Source of the DNA: UBA10649 sp963755335
GTDB lineage: Bacteria; Actinomycetota; Actinomycetes; S36-B12
Direction: 5' to 3'
Length of the DNA: 64,000 bases
Assembly: GCA_963755335.1 (NCBI GenBank)
Contig: CAVWJW010000008.1
Span: forward strand, 1,860,001-1,924,000
The notes under the pieces are model-generated. The model was not told the origin of the DNA, made no database searches, and was given only the letters and a program-made list of their open reading frames with translations. Made by a program: the position numbers and the translations under genes. Shown one piece after another: positions 44,991 through 52,868 of the stretch; the first letter of the stretch is position 1; each line of letters begins with the position of its first letter.

Positions 44991-45762
44991 CCTTCGCGTG
45001 CTCCCACACGAGGTCGGCCCAGGCGCGAGCGACGGGGCGCCATGCGGCGATGAGGTCGTCCTCAGCAGCCGTGACCTCGGCCGCGGCGACGCGCGGGTCC
45101 TTGCCGGACCGCTCGAGAGCAGGGTCGGCCGGGTCGATCCAGCTCGTGAACGTCTCCGCATCGATCTCCGGATGGAGCTGGAGCCCGTAGGCGGTGTCGC
45201 CGAGGCGGAAGGCCTGGACTCGGCATGCTGCATTCGACATCAGCAGCACCGCGCCGTCGGGCAGCTCGGCAATGTGGTCCTGGTGCCACTGGGCGGCCGG
45301 GATGTCGTTGCCCGCGATCGGCACCGCCTGCGAGATGACGGGATCGCGCAGGCCCTCGACGGTGCGCTGCACCTGGACGACTCCGATCTCGGTGTTCGGC
45401 CCCAGCTCGACGCGGCCCCCGTTCGCGGCCGCGAGCAGCTGACCGCCCAGGCACAGGCCCAGGACCGGGATGCCGCGGGTCACCGCGTCGGCGAGCAGCG
45501 CTCGTTCGTCGTCGAGCCACGGCGCCACGTCATCGTCGTCGGCCCCGATCGCACCCCCGAGCGGCAGCAGACCGTTCACTCCGGAGGGGACGACGGAGGG
45601 GACGGCCTCGCCCAGGAATGCCCGGACGACCTGGACCGTGATGCCGTCCTCCGCGAGCCACTCCCCGATCAGCAACGGAGGGTCGGTCGGGTCGTTCTGG
45701 ACGGCGAGGACGACGGGCGAGGGTCCTGCGGGGTCGATGGACGGGGGTGCCGCGTTGCTCAC
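44983..45762 (-). CDS. Class I glutamine amidotransferase
   Basis: 259 aa, GuaA-like stand-alone amidotransferase. The catalytic triad is in place: nucleophile Cys in PVLGLCLGGQLLAA, and His/Glu in GLQLHPEIDAETF, with QWHQDHI. Such proteins hydrolyse glutamine or gamma-glutamyl compounds. It starts inside the glnA2 stop (GTGA) and overlaps glnE by 8 bases, so glnA2-GATase-glnE is one unit. A gamma-glutamyl-polyamine hydrolase acting after GlnA2 is possible but is inference. Confidence 0.86.
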   Translation of the reverse strand: MSNAAPPSIDPAGPSPVVLAVQNDPTDPPLLIGEWLAEDGITVQVVRAFLGEAVPSVVPSGVNGLLPLGGAIGADDDDVAPWLDDERALLADAVTRGIPVLGLCLGGQLLAAANGGRVELGPNTEIGVVQVQRTVEGLRDPVISQAVPIAGNDIPAAQWHQDHIAELPDGAVLLMSNAACRVQAFRLGDTAYGLQLHPEIDAETFTSWIDPADPALERSGKDPRVAAAEVTAAEDDLIAAWRPVARAWADLVWEHAKDA

Positions 45763-47096
45763 AGCAACGGAAGGTATCGGTCCAGCTCCCACTGCGTCAC
45801 TTGACGTCGGTATTCCTCCCACTCCGCCTGCTTGTTGCGCAGGAAGAAGTCGAAGACGTGCTCGCCGAGGGTCTCGGCGACCAGCTCGGAGCGCTCCATG
45901 ACCTGGATCGCCTGGTTGAGGCTCGACGGCAGCGGCTTCATGCCCAGCGCGCGCCGCTCGCCCTCGGTGAGGGCCCACACGTCGTCCTCGGCCCCGCGCG
46001 GCAGCTCGTACCCCTCCTCGATCCCCTTGAGGCCGGCGGCGAGGAGCACGGCGAAGGCGAGGTAGGGGTTGGCTGCGCTGTCGAGCGAGCGGAACTCGAT
46101 CCGCGTGCTGTTGCCCTTCGACGGCTTGTACATCGGGACGCGGATGAGCGAGGACCGGTTGTTGTGGCCCCAGCAGATCCAGGCCGGCGCCTCGGCACCT
46201 CCGGCCAGCCGCTTGTACGAGTTCACCCACTGGTTGGTGACCGCCGTGATCTCCGGCGCGTGCGTGAGCAGGCCGGCGATGAACGACCGGGCCACCTTGG
46301 ACAGCTGGTACTCCGAGCCGGCCTCGAAGAAGGCGTTGCGATCGCCCTCGAACAGCGACAGGTGGGTATGCATGCCAGAACCGGGATGGTCGCGGAACGG
46401 CTTCGGCATGAACGACGCGTACAGCCCCTGCTCCAGCGCGACCTCCTGGACGACCAGGCGGAAGGTCATGAGGTTGTCCGCCGTAGTCAGCGCGTCGGCG
46501 TACCGAAGGTCGATCTCCTGCTGCCCGGGGCCGCCCTCGTGATGACTGAACTCGACGGAGATGCCCATCTGCTCCAGCAGGGTGATGGCCTGACGACGGA
46601 AGTCGTGCGCGACCCCGTGCGGCGTGTTGTCGAAGTAGCCGTAGCCGTCGACCGGCTCGGGGGCCTCACCCGGCACCGGTGACCCCCGGAACAGGTAGAA
46701 CTCGACCTCGGGGTGCGTGTAGAAGGTGAAGCCAAGGTCGGCGGCCTTGGTCAGCGTCCGCTTGAGGACGTAGCGCGGGTCGGCGTACGAGGGCGCACCA
46801 TCGGGCATCAGGATGTCGCAGAACAGTCGCGCGACACCGGGTCCCTCGCTCCGCCATGGCAGCAGCGAGAAGGTGCCCGGGTCGGGCTTGGCAAGCATGT
46901 CGGACTCGTACACGCGGGCGAAGCCCTCGATCGCAGAGCCGTCGAAGCCGATGCCCTCGGCGAACGCGCCCTCGAGCTCGGCCGGCGCGATCGCCACGGA
47001 CTTGAGCGTGCCGAGCACGTCGGTGAACCACAGCCGCACGAACCGGATGTCCCGTTCCTCGATGGTGCGCAGAACGAACTCAGCTTGCTTGTCCAT
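45759..47096 (-). CDS. glnA2: Glutamine-synthetase-family enzyme GlnA2
   Basis: 445 aa type-I glutamine synthetase fold: GFDGSAIEGFARVYESDM, HPEVEFYLF, EFSHHEGGPGQQEIDLRY, MPKPFRDHPGSGMHTHLSL and RIEFRSLDSAANPYLAFA. The adenylylation tyrosine seen in GlnA is replaced (DDVWALTEGERRALG), so it should not be a GlnE substrate. Family position next to glnE matches mycobacterial glnA2. Related Streptomyces GlnA2/GlnA3 proteins glutamylate polyamines, so glutamine synthesis is not certain. The start lacks a clear ribosome-binding site. Confidence 0.9.
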   Translation of the reverse strand: MDKQAEFVLRTIEERDIRFVRLWFTDVLGTLKSVAIAPAELEGAFAEGIGFDGSAIEGFARVYESDMLAKPDPGTFSLLPWRSEGPGVARLFCDILMPDGAPSYADPRYVLKRTLTKAADLGFTFYTHPEVEFYLFRGSPVPGEAPEPVDGYGYFDNTPHGVAHDFRRQAITLLEQMGISVEFSHHEGGPGQQEIDLRYADALTTADNLMTFRLVVQEVALEQGLYASFMPKPFRDHPGSGMHTHLSLFEGDRNAFFEAGSEYQLSKVARSFIAGLLTHAPEITAVTNQWVNSYKRLAGGAEAPAWICWGHNNRSSLIRVPMYKPSKGNSTRIEFRSLDSAANPYLAFAVLLAAGLKGIEEGYELPRGAEDDVWALTEGERRALGMKPLPSSLNQAIQVMERSELVAETLGEHVFDFFLRNKQAEWEEYRRQVTQWELDRYLPLL

Positions 47097-47120
47097 ATGT
47101 CACATAGTGGCCCTTGGCGC

Positions 47121-47136
47121 GTTACGAACGTGTTAA
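47121..47136 (-). promoter_or_regulatory. GlnR-like half-site pair upstream of glnA2
   Basis: Read on the minus strand: TTAAC, six bases, GTAAC, i.e. 11-base spacing as in the glnA box, 25-40 bases before the glnA2 ATG. Only two half-sites are seen. Confidence 0.4.
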
Positions 47137-47170
47137 CCACGGCAAGAAGATCGGCTCGCGTCAGGGCCAG

Positions 47171-47176
47171 TAGTGT
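47171..47176 (+). promoter_or_regulatory. Candidate -10 (TAGTGT), leaderless start of nadE
   Basis: TAGTGT is 6 bases before GTG 47183, with no ribosome-binding site between. Confidence 0.45.
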
Positions 47177-47182
47177 CGAGCC

Positions 47183-48856
47183 GTGGCCCGCCTGTCCATT
47201 GCCCTCGCCCAGGTCAACCCCACCGTCGGCGATCTCGCCGGCAACTCGTCGATCGTGCTGTCGACGGCGGCGGACGCCGCGGGTCTGGGCGCCGACCTGG
47301 TCGTGTTCCCCGAGATGGTCCTGACCGGCTATCCGGTGGAGGATCTGGCCCTGCGTCCCTCCTTCCAGGACGCGTCGCGAGCCGCGCTCGCCGACCTCGC
47401 CACAGCACTCGCCGACGCCGGGCTCGGCGGCCTCACCTGCCTCGTCGGCTATCTCGACTTCCTCGACGAGGACGCCACCACCACGACGGGACGCCCGCGT
47501 CGGGCACCCGTCGATGCGGCAGCGGTGCTGCGCGACGGTCACGTGGCGGCCCGGTACGTCAAGCATCACCTGCCCAACTACGGCGTCTTCGACGAGGCGC
47601 GCTATTTCGTGTCGGGGGACCAGCCGCTCGTCATCGACGTCAACGGCGCGTCCGTCGGCATCGCCATCTGCGAGGACCTCTGGCAGGAGGGCGGACCGGT
47701 CACGTGGGCACGGGACGCGGGGTGCGACGTCCTCGCGGTCCTCAACGCCTCGCCCTACGAGCGCGACAAGGACGACGTCCGACTGGCGCTGTGCCAGTTG
47801 CGCGCAGCCGAGGCCGACGCGACGCTGGTGTACGCCAACATGGTCGGCGGCCAGGATGAGCTCGTCTTCGACGGCGACAGCCTCGTCGTGGCACGCGACG
47901 GCCGGCTCGTCGCGCGTGGCCCGCAGTTCGAGACCGCACTGATGTGCGTGGAGGTCGACACCGAGACCGAACCCGAGTCCGCACCTGCTGCGACACGGCT
48001 CGACGCGCTCGCCGAGGTGTATGCGGCCCTGGTGCTCTGCCTGCACGACTACGTCGAGAAGAACGGCTTCCGCTCGGTGCTGCTCGGGCTCAGCGGCGGG
48101 ATCGACTCCGCACTGGTGGCAGCCATCGCCTGCGACGCGTTCGGGCCGGCTCGGGTCTTCGGCGTGGCCATGCCCAGCCGCTACTCCTCGTCGCACTCCG
48201 TCGACGACGCGTACGACCTGGCCGCACGCATGGGACTGCCCATTCGCACCGTGCCGATCGCGCCGATGGTGGAGGCCTACTTGTCGTCACTGTCGCTGAC
48301 GGGCCTGGCCGAGGAGAACCTCCAGGCGCGGGTCCGGGGCACGACGCTGATGGGCATCTCGAACCAGGAGGGCCACCTCGTCCTGGCCACGGGCAACAAG
48401 AGCGAGCTGTCCGTGGGCTACTCCACGATCTACGGCGACGCGGTGGGCGGGTTCGCGCCCATCAAGGACGTCCCCAAGACCCTCGTGTGGGACCTCGCCC
48501 GCTGGCGCAACGAGCGCGCCGAGGCGCTCGGTGAGGTGCCCCCGATCCCGCCCAACAGCATCGAGAAGGCGCCGAGCGCCGAACTGCGTCCGGACCAGAA
48601 GGACAGCGACTCGCTGCCGGACTACGAGCTCCTCGACCAGCTGCTCGAGGCCTACGTCGCCGGCGACCACAGCGCCGCCGACCTCGTCCGTCAGGGCTTC
48701 GAGCCCGACGTCGTCGAGCGGATCCTGCGCCTGACCGACCTTGCCGAGTACAAGCGGCGTCAGTACCCGCCCGGCACGAAGATCTCGCTGCGCGCGTTCG
48801 GCCGTGACCGGCGGCTGCCGATCACTAGCCGATGGCGCGAGTCAGCCCGGCCATGA
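47183..48856 (+). CDS. nadE: Glutamine-dependent NAD+ synthetase
   Basis: 557 aa. The N-terminal nitrilase-type glutaminase domain (about 1-260) shows the Glu-Lys-Cys triad in VFPEMVLTGYP, VKHHLPNYGVFDE and VGIAICEDLW. The C-terminal synthetase domain has the PP-loop LLGLSGGIDSALVAA, then ATGNKSELSVGYSTIYGD and PSAELRPDQKDSDSLPDYE. It amidates nicotinate adenine dinucleotide to NAD. GTG 47183 is supported by a leaderless -10. The 3' end overlaps the convergent tetR gene by 32 bases. Confidence 0.95.
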   Translation: MARLSIALAQVNPTVGDLAGNSSIVLSTAADAAGLGADLVVFPEMVLTGYPVEDLALRPSFQDASRAALADLATALADAGLGGLTCLVGYLDFLDEDATTTTGRPRRAPVDAAAVLRDGHVAARYVKHHLPNYGVFDEARYFVSGDQPLVIDVNGASVGIAICEDLWQEGGPVTWARDAGCDVLAVLNASPYERDKDDVRLALCQLRAAEADATLVYANMVGGQDELVFDGDSLVVARDGRLVARGPQFETALMCVEVDTETEPESAPAATRLDALAEVYAALVLCLHDYVEKNGFRSVLLGLSGGIDSALVAAIACDAFGPARVFGVAMPSRYSSSHSVDDAYDLAARMGLPIRTVPIAPMVEAYLSSLSLTGLAEENLQARVRGTTLMGISNQEGHLVLATGNKSELSVGYSTIYGDAVGGFAPIKDVPKTLVWDLARWRNERAEALGEVPPIPPNSIEKAPSAELRPDQKDSDSLPDYELLDQLLEAYVAGDHSAADLVRQGFEPDVVERILRLTDLAEYKRRQYPPGTKISLRAFGRDRRLPITSRWRESARP

Positions 48857-49442
48857 TCAGGTCCACGACGTCGTCGACCGAAACCCGGCGAGCGCTCTCG
48901 CGCATGCGCCACATGCCGAGGTAGAGCATCGGCCCGACGAGGATCGGCACGACCGCGTCCACGTCGAGGTCGTCGCGCAGCTCGCCGCTCGCGATGCCGT
49001 CGGCGACCAGCGACCTCAGCAGTCCCGCGCGCGGCGCCAGCACCCGCTCGTGGACCAGCAGGGCGAGGTCCGGATCAGCCGACGCCATCGCGTGCATGAG
49101 GATCCGGCCACGAGGTGAGCCGGGCGTGTTCTGCCGGATGACGGACAGCACCGTGATCAGGCGATCGCGCAGCGGGCCCGCCAGCGGGGCTGACGGGCCC
49201 TCGTCGCCGAGCTGGCCGAGGGCAGCCTCGATGAGAGCGCTGCGGCTCGGGAACCGCCGGTAGATCGTCGTCTTGGCGACTCCGGCGCGGAGCGCGACCT
49301 CCTCGACCGAGAACCGGTCGAAGCCCTGCTCGGCCAGCACGGCGACCGCCGCTGCACCGATCTCGACGTCGAGACGCTCGTCGCGAGGCCTGCCCTTCCC
49401 CTTGAGGGGCGGACCATGCGGGGCAACCGTAGCCGCGCTCAT
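48825..49442 (-). CDS. TetR/AcrR family transcriptional regulator
   Basis: 205 aa. The N-terminal helix-turn-helix is typical (GAAAVAVLAEQGFDRFSVEEVALRAGVAKTTIYRRFPSRSALI). The C-terminal ligand/dimer region (TetR_C type) contains GPMLYLGMWRMRESAR. Its ATG overlaps the stop of the upstream MFS exporter gene (ATGA), so it is co-transcribed with, and probably represses, that exporter. Confidence 0.9.
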   Translation of the reverse strand: MSAATVAPHGPPLKGKGRPRDERLDVEIGAAAVAVLAEQGFDRFSVEEVALRAGVAKTTIYRRFPSRSALIEAALGQLGDEGPSAPLAGPLRDRLITVLSVIRQNTPGSPRGRILMHAMASADPDLALLVHERVLAPRAGLLRSLVADGIASGELRDDLDVDAVVPILVGPMLYLGMWRMRESARRVSVDDVVDLIMAGLTRAIG

Positions 49443-51151
49443 GCGTCGGGTGAGCGCTCGGGCTCGACGCCGTACTCCTCGGCGGCCTCCTCCTGGTAGT
49501 GCGCGATCTCGTCGAGCACCAGCGCATCCGTGGCGTCCTTGGGCGCGGCGCCGACGGCCCGATCGCCCACCTCGGGAGGCGTGATCTGCGGGAGGAGGAA
49601 GAACACCGAAAGGGCGGCGATCACGATCATCGCCAGCGAGATGTACGACGTCACATGCGAGGCGCTGAGGAAGGCCTCGTACGCCCCGGTGCGCAGAGGA
49701 TCGATGACGGCGGCCGGAGCGCCCTGCGCCGCTGCCTGCGTGAGGATCTGGTCGGCGGCGACGATGGACTCCGTGGCGGCCTGCTTGGCAGCGTCAGGGA
49801 ACTGCGGCGGCACCTTGTCGAGAACCGTGTTGAGGTTCGCCGCGTACTGCGTGGCCAGGATCGTGCCGGTGACGGCCACGCCCAGCGCGCCCGCCACCTG
49901 TCGCACGGTGTTCTGCACGGCCGAGCCCGCTCCGGCACGGGCCAGCGGCAGGACGTTCTGCATCACGGTCGATCCAGGCGCGATCACGTTGCCCATGCCG
50001 AAGCCGAAGATGAAGAACACCGTGAGCACGGCCCACAGCGGAGCATCGATCGGCACGCGCGCCAGAAGCAGCATCGAGATTGCGACGAGGATCAGGCCGC
50101 CGGTCATCACCGTCTTGTAGCCGAACCGCTTGACCATCGCGGCACTGCGCGGCGCCGCGATCAGCTGGCCGATGGCGAACGGCAGGAAGCACAGGCCGGC
50201 CTGCAACGTGGAATAGCCGCGCAGGATCTGCAGGTAGAACGGCAGCGAGAACGTGATGCCGGACATCGCGAAGAAGGCGAGGCTCACGGCCGTCAGGCTG
50301 ACCGCGTAGCCGCGGTTCCTGAACAGGTGCACGTCGAAGCTGGCGTGGTCGCTGCGCGCCTCCATCCACAGGAACACGGTGATGATGATGACGCCCAGGA
50401 TCATCGGGATGATGACGCTCGGCGAGAGCCAGTCCTTCGTGGACGAGGCCTCGATGATGCCGTACACGAGGAGCACCAGTCCGGTGGCCGAGATCACCAG
50501 GCCGGAGAGATCGAGCTTGCGCGGGTGCGGGTTGCGCGTCTCGGGAACGACGCGCCAGATGAAGAACAGGCCGACGATCACGATCGGGACGTTGATGAGG
50601 AACACCGAGCCCCAGTCGTTCCCGGTCAGCCAGCTGCTCCACTCCGGGTGCTCGAGGAGGATGCCGCCCAGCACCGGCCCGAGCGCCACGGCAGCGCCGA
50701 CGGCGCCTGCCCACATGCCGATCGCCTTGCCACGCTCGTGCGGCGGGAACACGACCGTGATGATGGCCAGGGTCGTGGGCAGGACGGCCGCACCGCCGAC
50801 GCCCATGAGCGCGCGGAAGATGATGAGCATGCCCGGCGTGGCCGCGAACGCGCAGGCGGCCGAGGCGACCCCGAACAGGCTGAGGCCGATGATGAGGACC
50901 TTCTTGCGGCCGTACTTGTCCCCGAGGATTCCCCACGTGAACAGCAGCGAGGCGAATACGAGGATGTACGAGTCGATCGCCCAGACGAGTTCGCTCTGCG
51001 TCGCGCCGAGGTCGCGCTGGATCGTCGGCAGTGCGATGTTGAGGACGGTGTTGTCGAGCACCACCACGAGCAGGCTGACCACGAGCACGGCGAGAATCGC
51101 CCAGCGCCGCGGGTGTCCCTCTCCCGATGTCATCCAGGACGGTGAGTCCAT
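49439..51151 (-). CDS. DHA2-family MFS drug exporter (14 TM)
   Basis: 570 aa, 14 predicted membrane helices. Motif C/A elements: LDNTVLNIALPTIQRDLGAT, WGILGDKYGRKKVLIIG and GAAVALGPVLGGILLEHPEW. The long periplasmic insert before the last helix (KVPPQFPDAAKQAATESIVAADQILTQAAAQGAP) is usual in the EmrB/QacA group. Proton-driven export of a drug or metabolite; substrate unknown. An alternative start at the next Met (MTSGEGHPRRW) is possible. Followed by tetR. Confidence 0.9.
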   Translation of the reverse strand: MDSPSWMTSGEGHPRRWAILAVLVVSLLVVVLDNTVLNIALPTIQRDLGATQSELVWAIDSYILVFASLLFTWGILGDKYGRKKVLIIGLSLFGVASAACAFAATPGMLIIFRALMGVGGAAVLPTTLAIITVVFPPHERGKAIGMWAGAVGAAVALGPVLGGILLEHPEWSSWLTGNDWGSVFLINVPIVIVGLFFIWRVVPETRNPHPRKLDLSGLVISATGLVLLVYGIIEASSTKDWLSPSVIIPMILGVIIITVFLWMEARSDHASFDVHLFRNRGYAVSLTAVSLAFFAMSGITFSLPFYLQILRGYSTLQAGLCFLPFAIGQLIAAPRSAAMVKRFGYKTVMTGGLILVAISMLLLARVPIDAPLWAVLTVFFIFGFGMGNVIAPGSTVMQNVLPLARAGAGSAVQNTVRQVAGALGVAVTGTILATQYAANLNTVLDKVPPQFPDAAKQAATESIVAADQILTQAAAQGAPAAVIDPLRTGAYEAFLSASHVTSYISLAMIVIAALSVFFLLPQITPPEVGDRAVGAAPKDATDALVLDEIAHYQEEAAEEYGVEPERSPDA

Positions 51152-51308
51152 GACCTTCTCCTCTCACGCCCCCAGTGGAACCCCTTAACGCGACGAAACC
51201 GTAGCGGATCAGAGCCAAAGCGTCACACCTGTATCGCGACGGCTCGGGGCATGTCATCATTGGCGCGTCCGGGGACTCCACCAGGGAGCCTCGAGATGGG
51301 AGCAGCAC

Positions 51309-52130
51309 ATGTCCTTCTATGGCGTGCCCGAAGGCCGTCGCGTCACGATGCGCGACCTGGCGGAGGCAACCCGACGCGGTGAGAAGTGGCCGATGATCAC
51401 GGCCTACGACGCTCTGACCGCACGCATCTTCGACGAGGCCGGCATCCCGGCGATCCTCGTCGGCGATTCAGCAGCGATGGTCGTCTACGGCCACGACACG
51501 ACCCTGCCCGTCACCGTCGACGAACTCGTTCCGCTGGTGCGCGCTGTCGTCCGCGGCTCGTCGCGCGCCCTGGTGGTGGCCGACCTCCCCTTCGGCTCGT
51601 ACCAGGCCTCCCCCGCTCAGGCGATGGAGACCGCGGCACGGTTCATGAAGGAGGGCGGAGCCCACGCGGTCAAGCTCGAAGGAGGCGCCCCGATGCTTCC
51701 GCAGGTGGAGGCCCTCGCCAGTGCCGGGGTTCCGGTCATCGGGCACCTGGGTCTCACGCCGCAGTCGGTCAACCTGCTGGGCGGCTATCGCGTTCAGGGT
51801 CGTGGCGAGGCCGGAGAGTTCCTGCTGCGCGACGCCAAGGCGATGGAGGCCGCCGGCGCCTGTGCCATCGTCCTCGAGGTCGTCCCTGCCGAGCTCGCCG
51901 CGCGAGTGAGCGAGGTCCTGAGCATTCCGACCATCGGCATCGGCGCCGGTGCCGGCACGGATGCGCAGGTGATCGTGTGGCAGGACCTCGTCGGCCTGAC
52001 GCCCGGTCCGCACCCGCGATTCGTCACGCCCTACGCGGACATCCGCACGATCATCTCCGATGCCGTCACGGCATGGGGTTCAGATGTCGCCTCCGGCGCG
52101 TACCCTGCGCCCGAGCACGAGTACTCCTGA
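51309..52130 (+). CDS. panB: 3-Methyl-2-oxobutanoate hydroxymethyltransferase
   Basis: 273 aa. First enzyme of pantothenate synthesis, ketopantoate from 2-oxoisovalerate and methylene-THF. Motifs: MITAYDALTARIFDEAGI, LVGDSAAMVVYGHDTTLPVT, VADLPFGSY, VKLEGG, GHLGLTPQS, the catalytic-Glu segment IVLEVVPAELA and TIGIGAGAGTDAQV. GGGAG precedes the ATG. panC and panD are not in the window. Confidence 0.95.
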   Translation: MSFYGVPEGRRVTMRDLAEATRRGEKWPMITAYDALTARIFDEAGIPAILVGDSAAMVVYGHDTTLPVTVDELVPLVRAVVRGSSRALVVADLPFGSYQASPAQAMETAARFMKEGGAHAVKLEGGAPMLPQVEALASAGVPVIGHLGLTPQSVNLLGGYRVQGRGEAGEFLLRDAKAMEAAGACAIVLEVVPAELAARVSEVLSIPTIGIGAGAGTDAQVIVWQDLVGLTPGPHPRFVTPYADIRTIISDAVTAWGSDVASGAYPAPEHEYS

Positions 52131-52145
52131 ACACTGCGGGGCCGT

Positions 52146-52841
52146 TCAGACGTCGGTGATGCGCAGGCCGGCGTGTGACTTGTAGCGCCTGTTGATCGAG
52201 ATCAGGTTCGCGGTCAACGCCTCGACCTGTCCCGCGTTGCGCAGCCGGCCGCCGAACACTCCGCGGATGCCCGGGATGCGGTTCGCCAGGGCCTGGACGG
52301 TGTCCGTCGCCTCGCGATCATCCCCGAGGACGAGGACGTCGGTCTCGACCGAGTCGACGGTCTCGTCGAGCAGGAGCACCGCTGAGATGTGGTGAAAGGC
52401 TGCGACCACGCGACTGTCAGGGAGGATGGCCGCGGCCTGCTCGGCGGCCGAGCCCTCCTCGACGCGCAGCGCGAACGCACCCTGCTTGTCGAAGCCCATC
52501 GGATTGACGCAGTCAACGACGAGTTTGCCCGCCAGCGCGTCGCGCAACGACGCGAGCAGCGCGGCATGGCCGTCCCACGGAACGGCGATGATGACGACAT
52601 CGGTGCTTCGCGAGCAGTCCTCGTTCGACAGACCGGTGACGCCGTGCCCCAACTCGCTCGCGGATACCGCCGCACGGCCAGCGTCGCGTGACCCGATGAT
52701 CACCTCGTGTCCGGCCATGGCCAGTCGCCGGGCAAGGCCGCGACCCTGTTCGCCCGTTCCGCCCAGTACGCCGATGCGCAACGCGGATACATCAGGAAGG
52801 AGTCGGGGATCGGGTGCGGGCGCCTTGGCCGTATCAGTCAC
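52146..52841 (-). CDS. npdG: NADPH:F420 oxidoreductase, NpdG
   Basis: 231 aa. Short Rossmann protein that moves hydride between NADPH and coenzyme F420: RIGVLGGTGEQGRGLARRLAMAGHEVIIGSR, VIIAVPWDGHAALL, VVDCVNPMG, VVAAFHHISA and FGGRLRNAGQVEALTANLISINRRYK. It indicates F420 use in this organism. GTG 52841 has AGGA at 9 bases; an in-frame GTG at 52859 is an alternative. Convergent with panB; divergent from an MFS gene. Confidence 0.9.
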   Translation of the reverse strand: MTDTAKAPAPDPRLLPDVSALRIGVLGGTGEQGRGLARRLAMAGHEVIIGSRDAGRAAVSASELGHGVTGLSNEDCSRSTDVVIIAVPWDGHAALLASLRDALAGKLVVDCVNPMGFDKQGAFALRVEEGSAAEQAAAILPDSRVVAAFHHISAVLLLDETVDSVETDVLVLGDDREATDTVQALANRIPGIRGVFGGRLRNAGQVEALTANLISINRRYKSHAGLRITDV

Positions 52842-52868
52842 GGTCCGCGATCCTGCCACAATCCGTCC

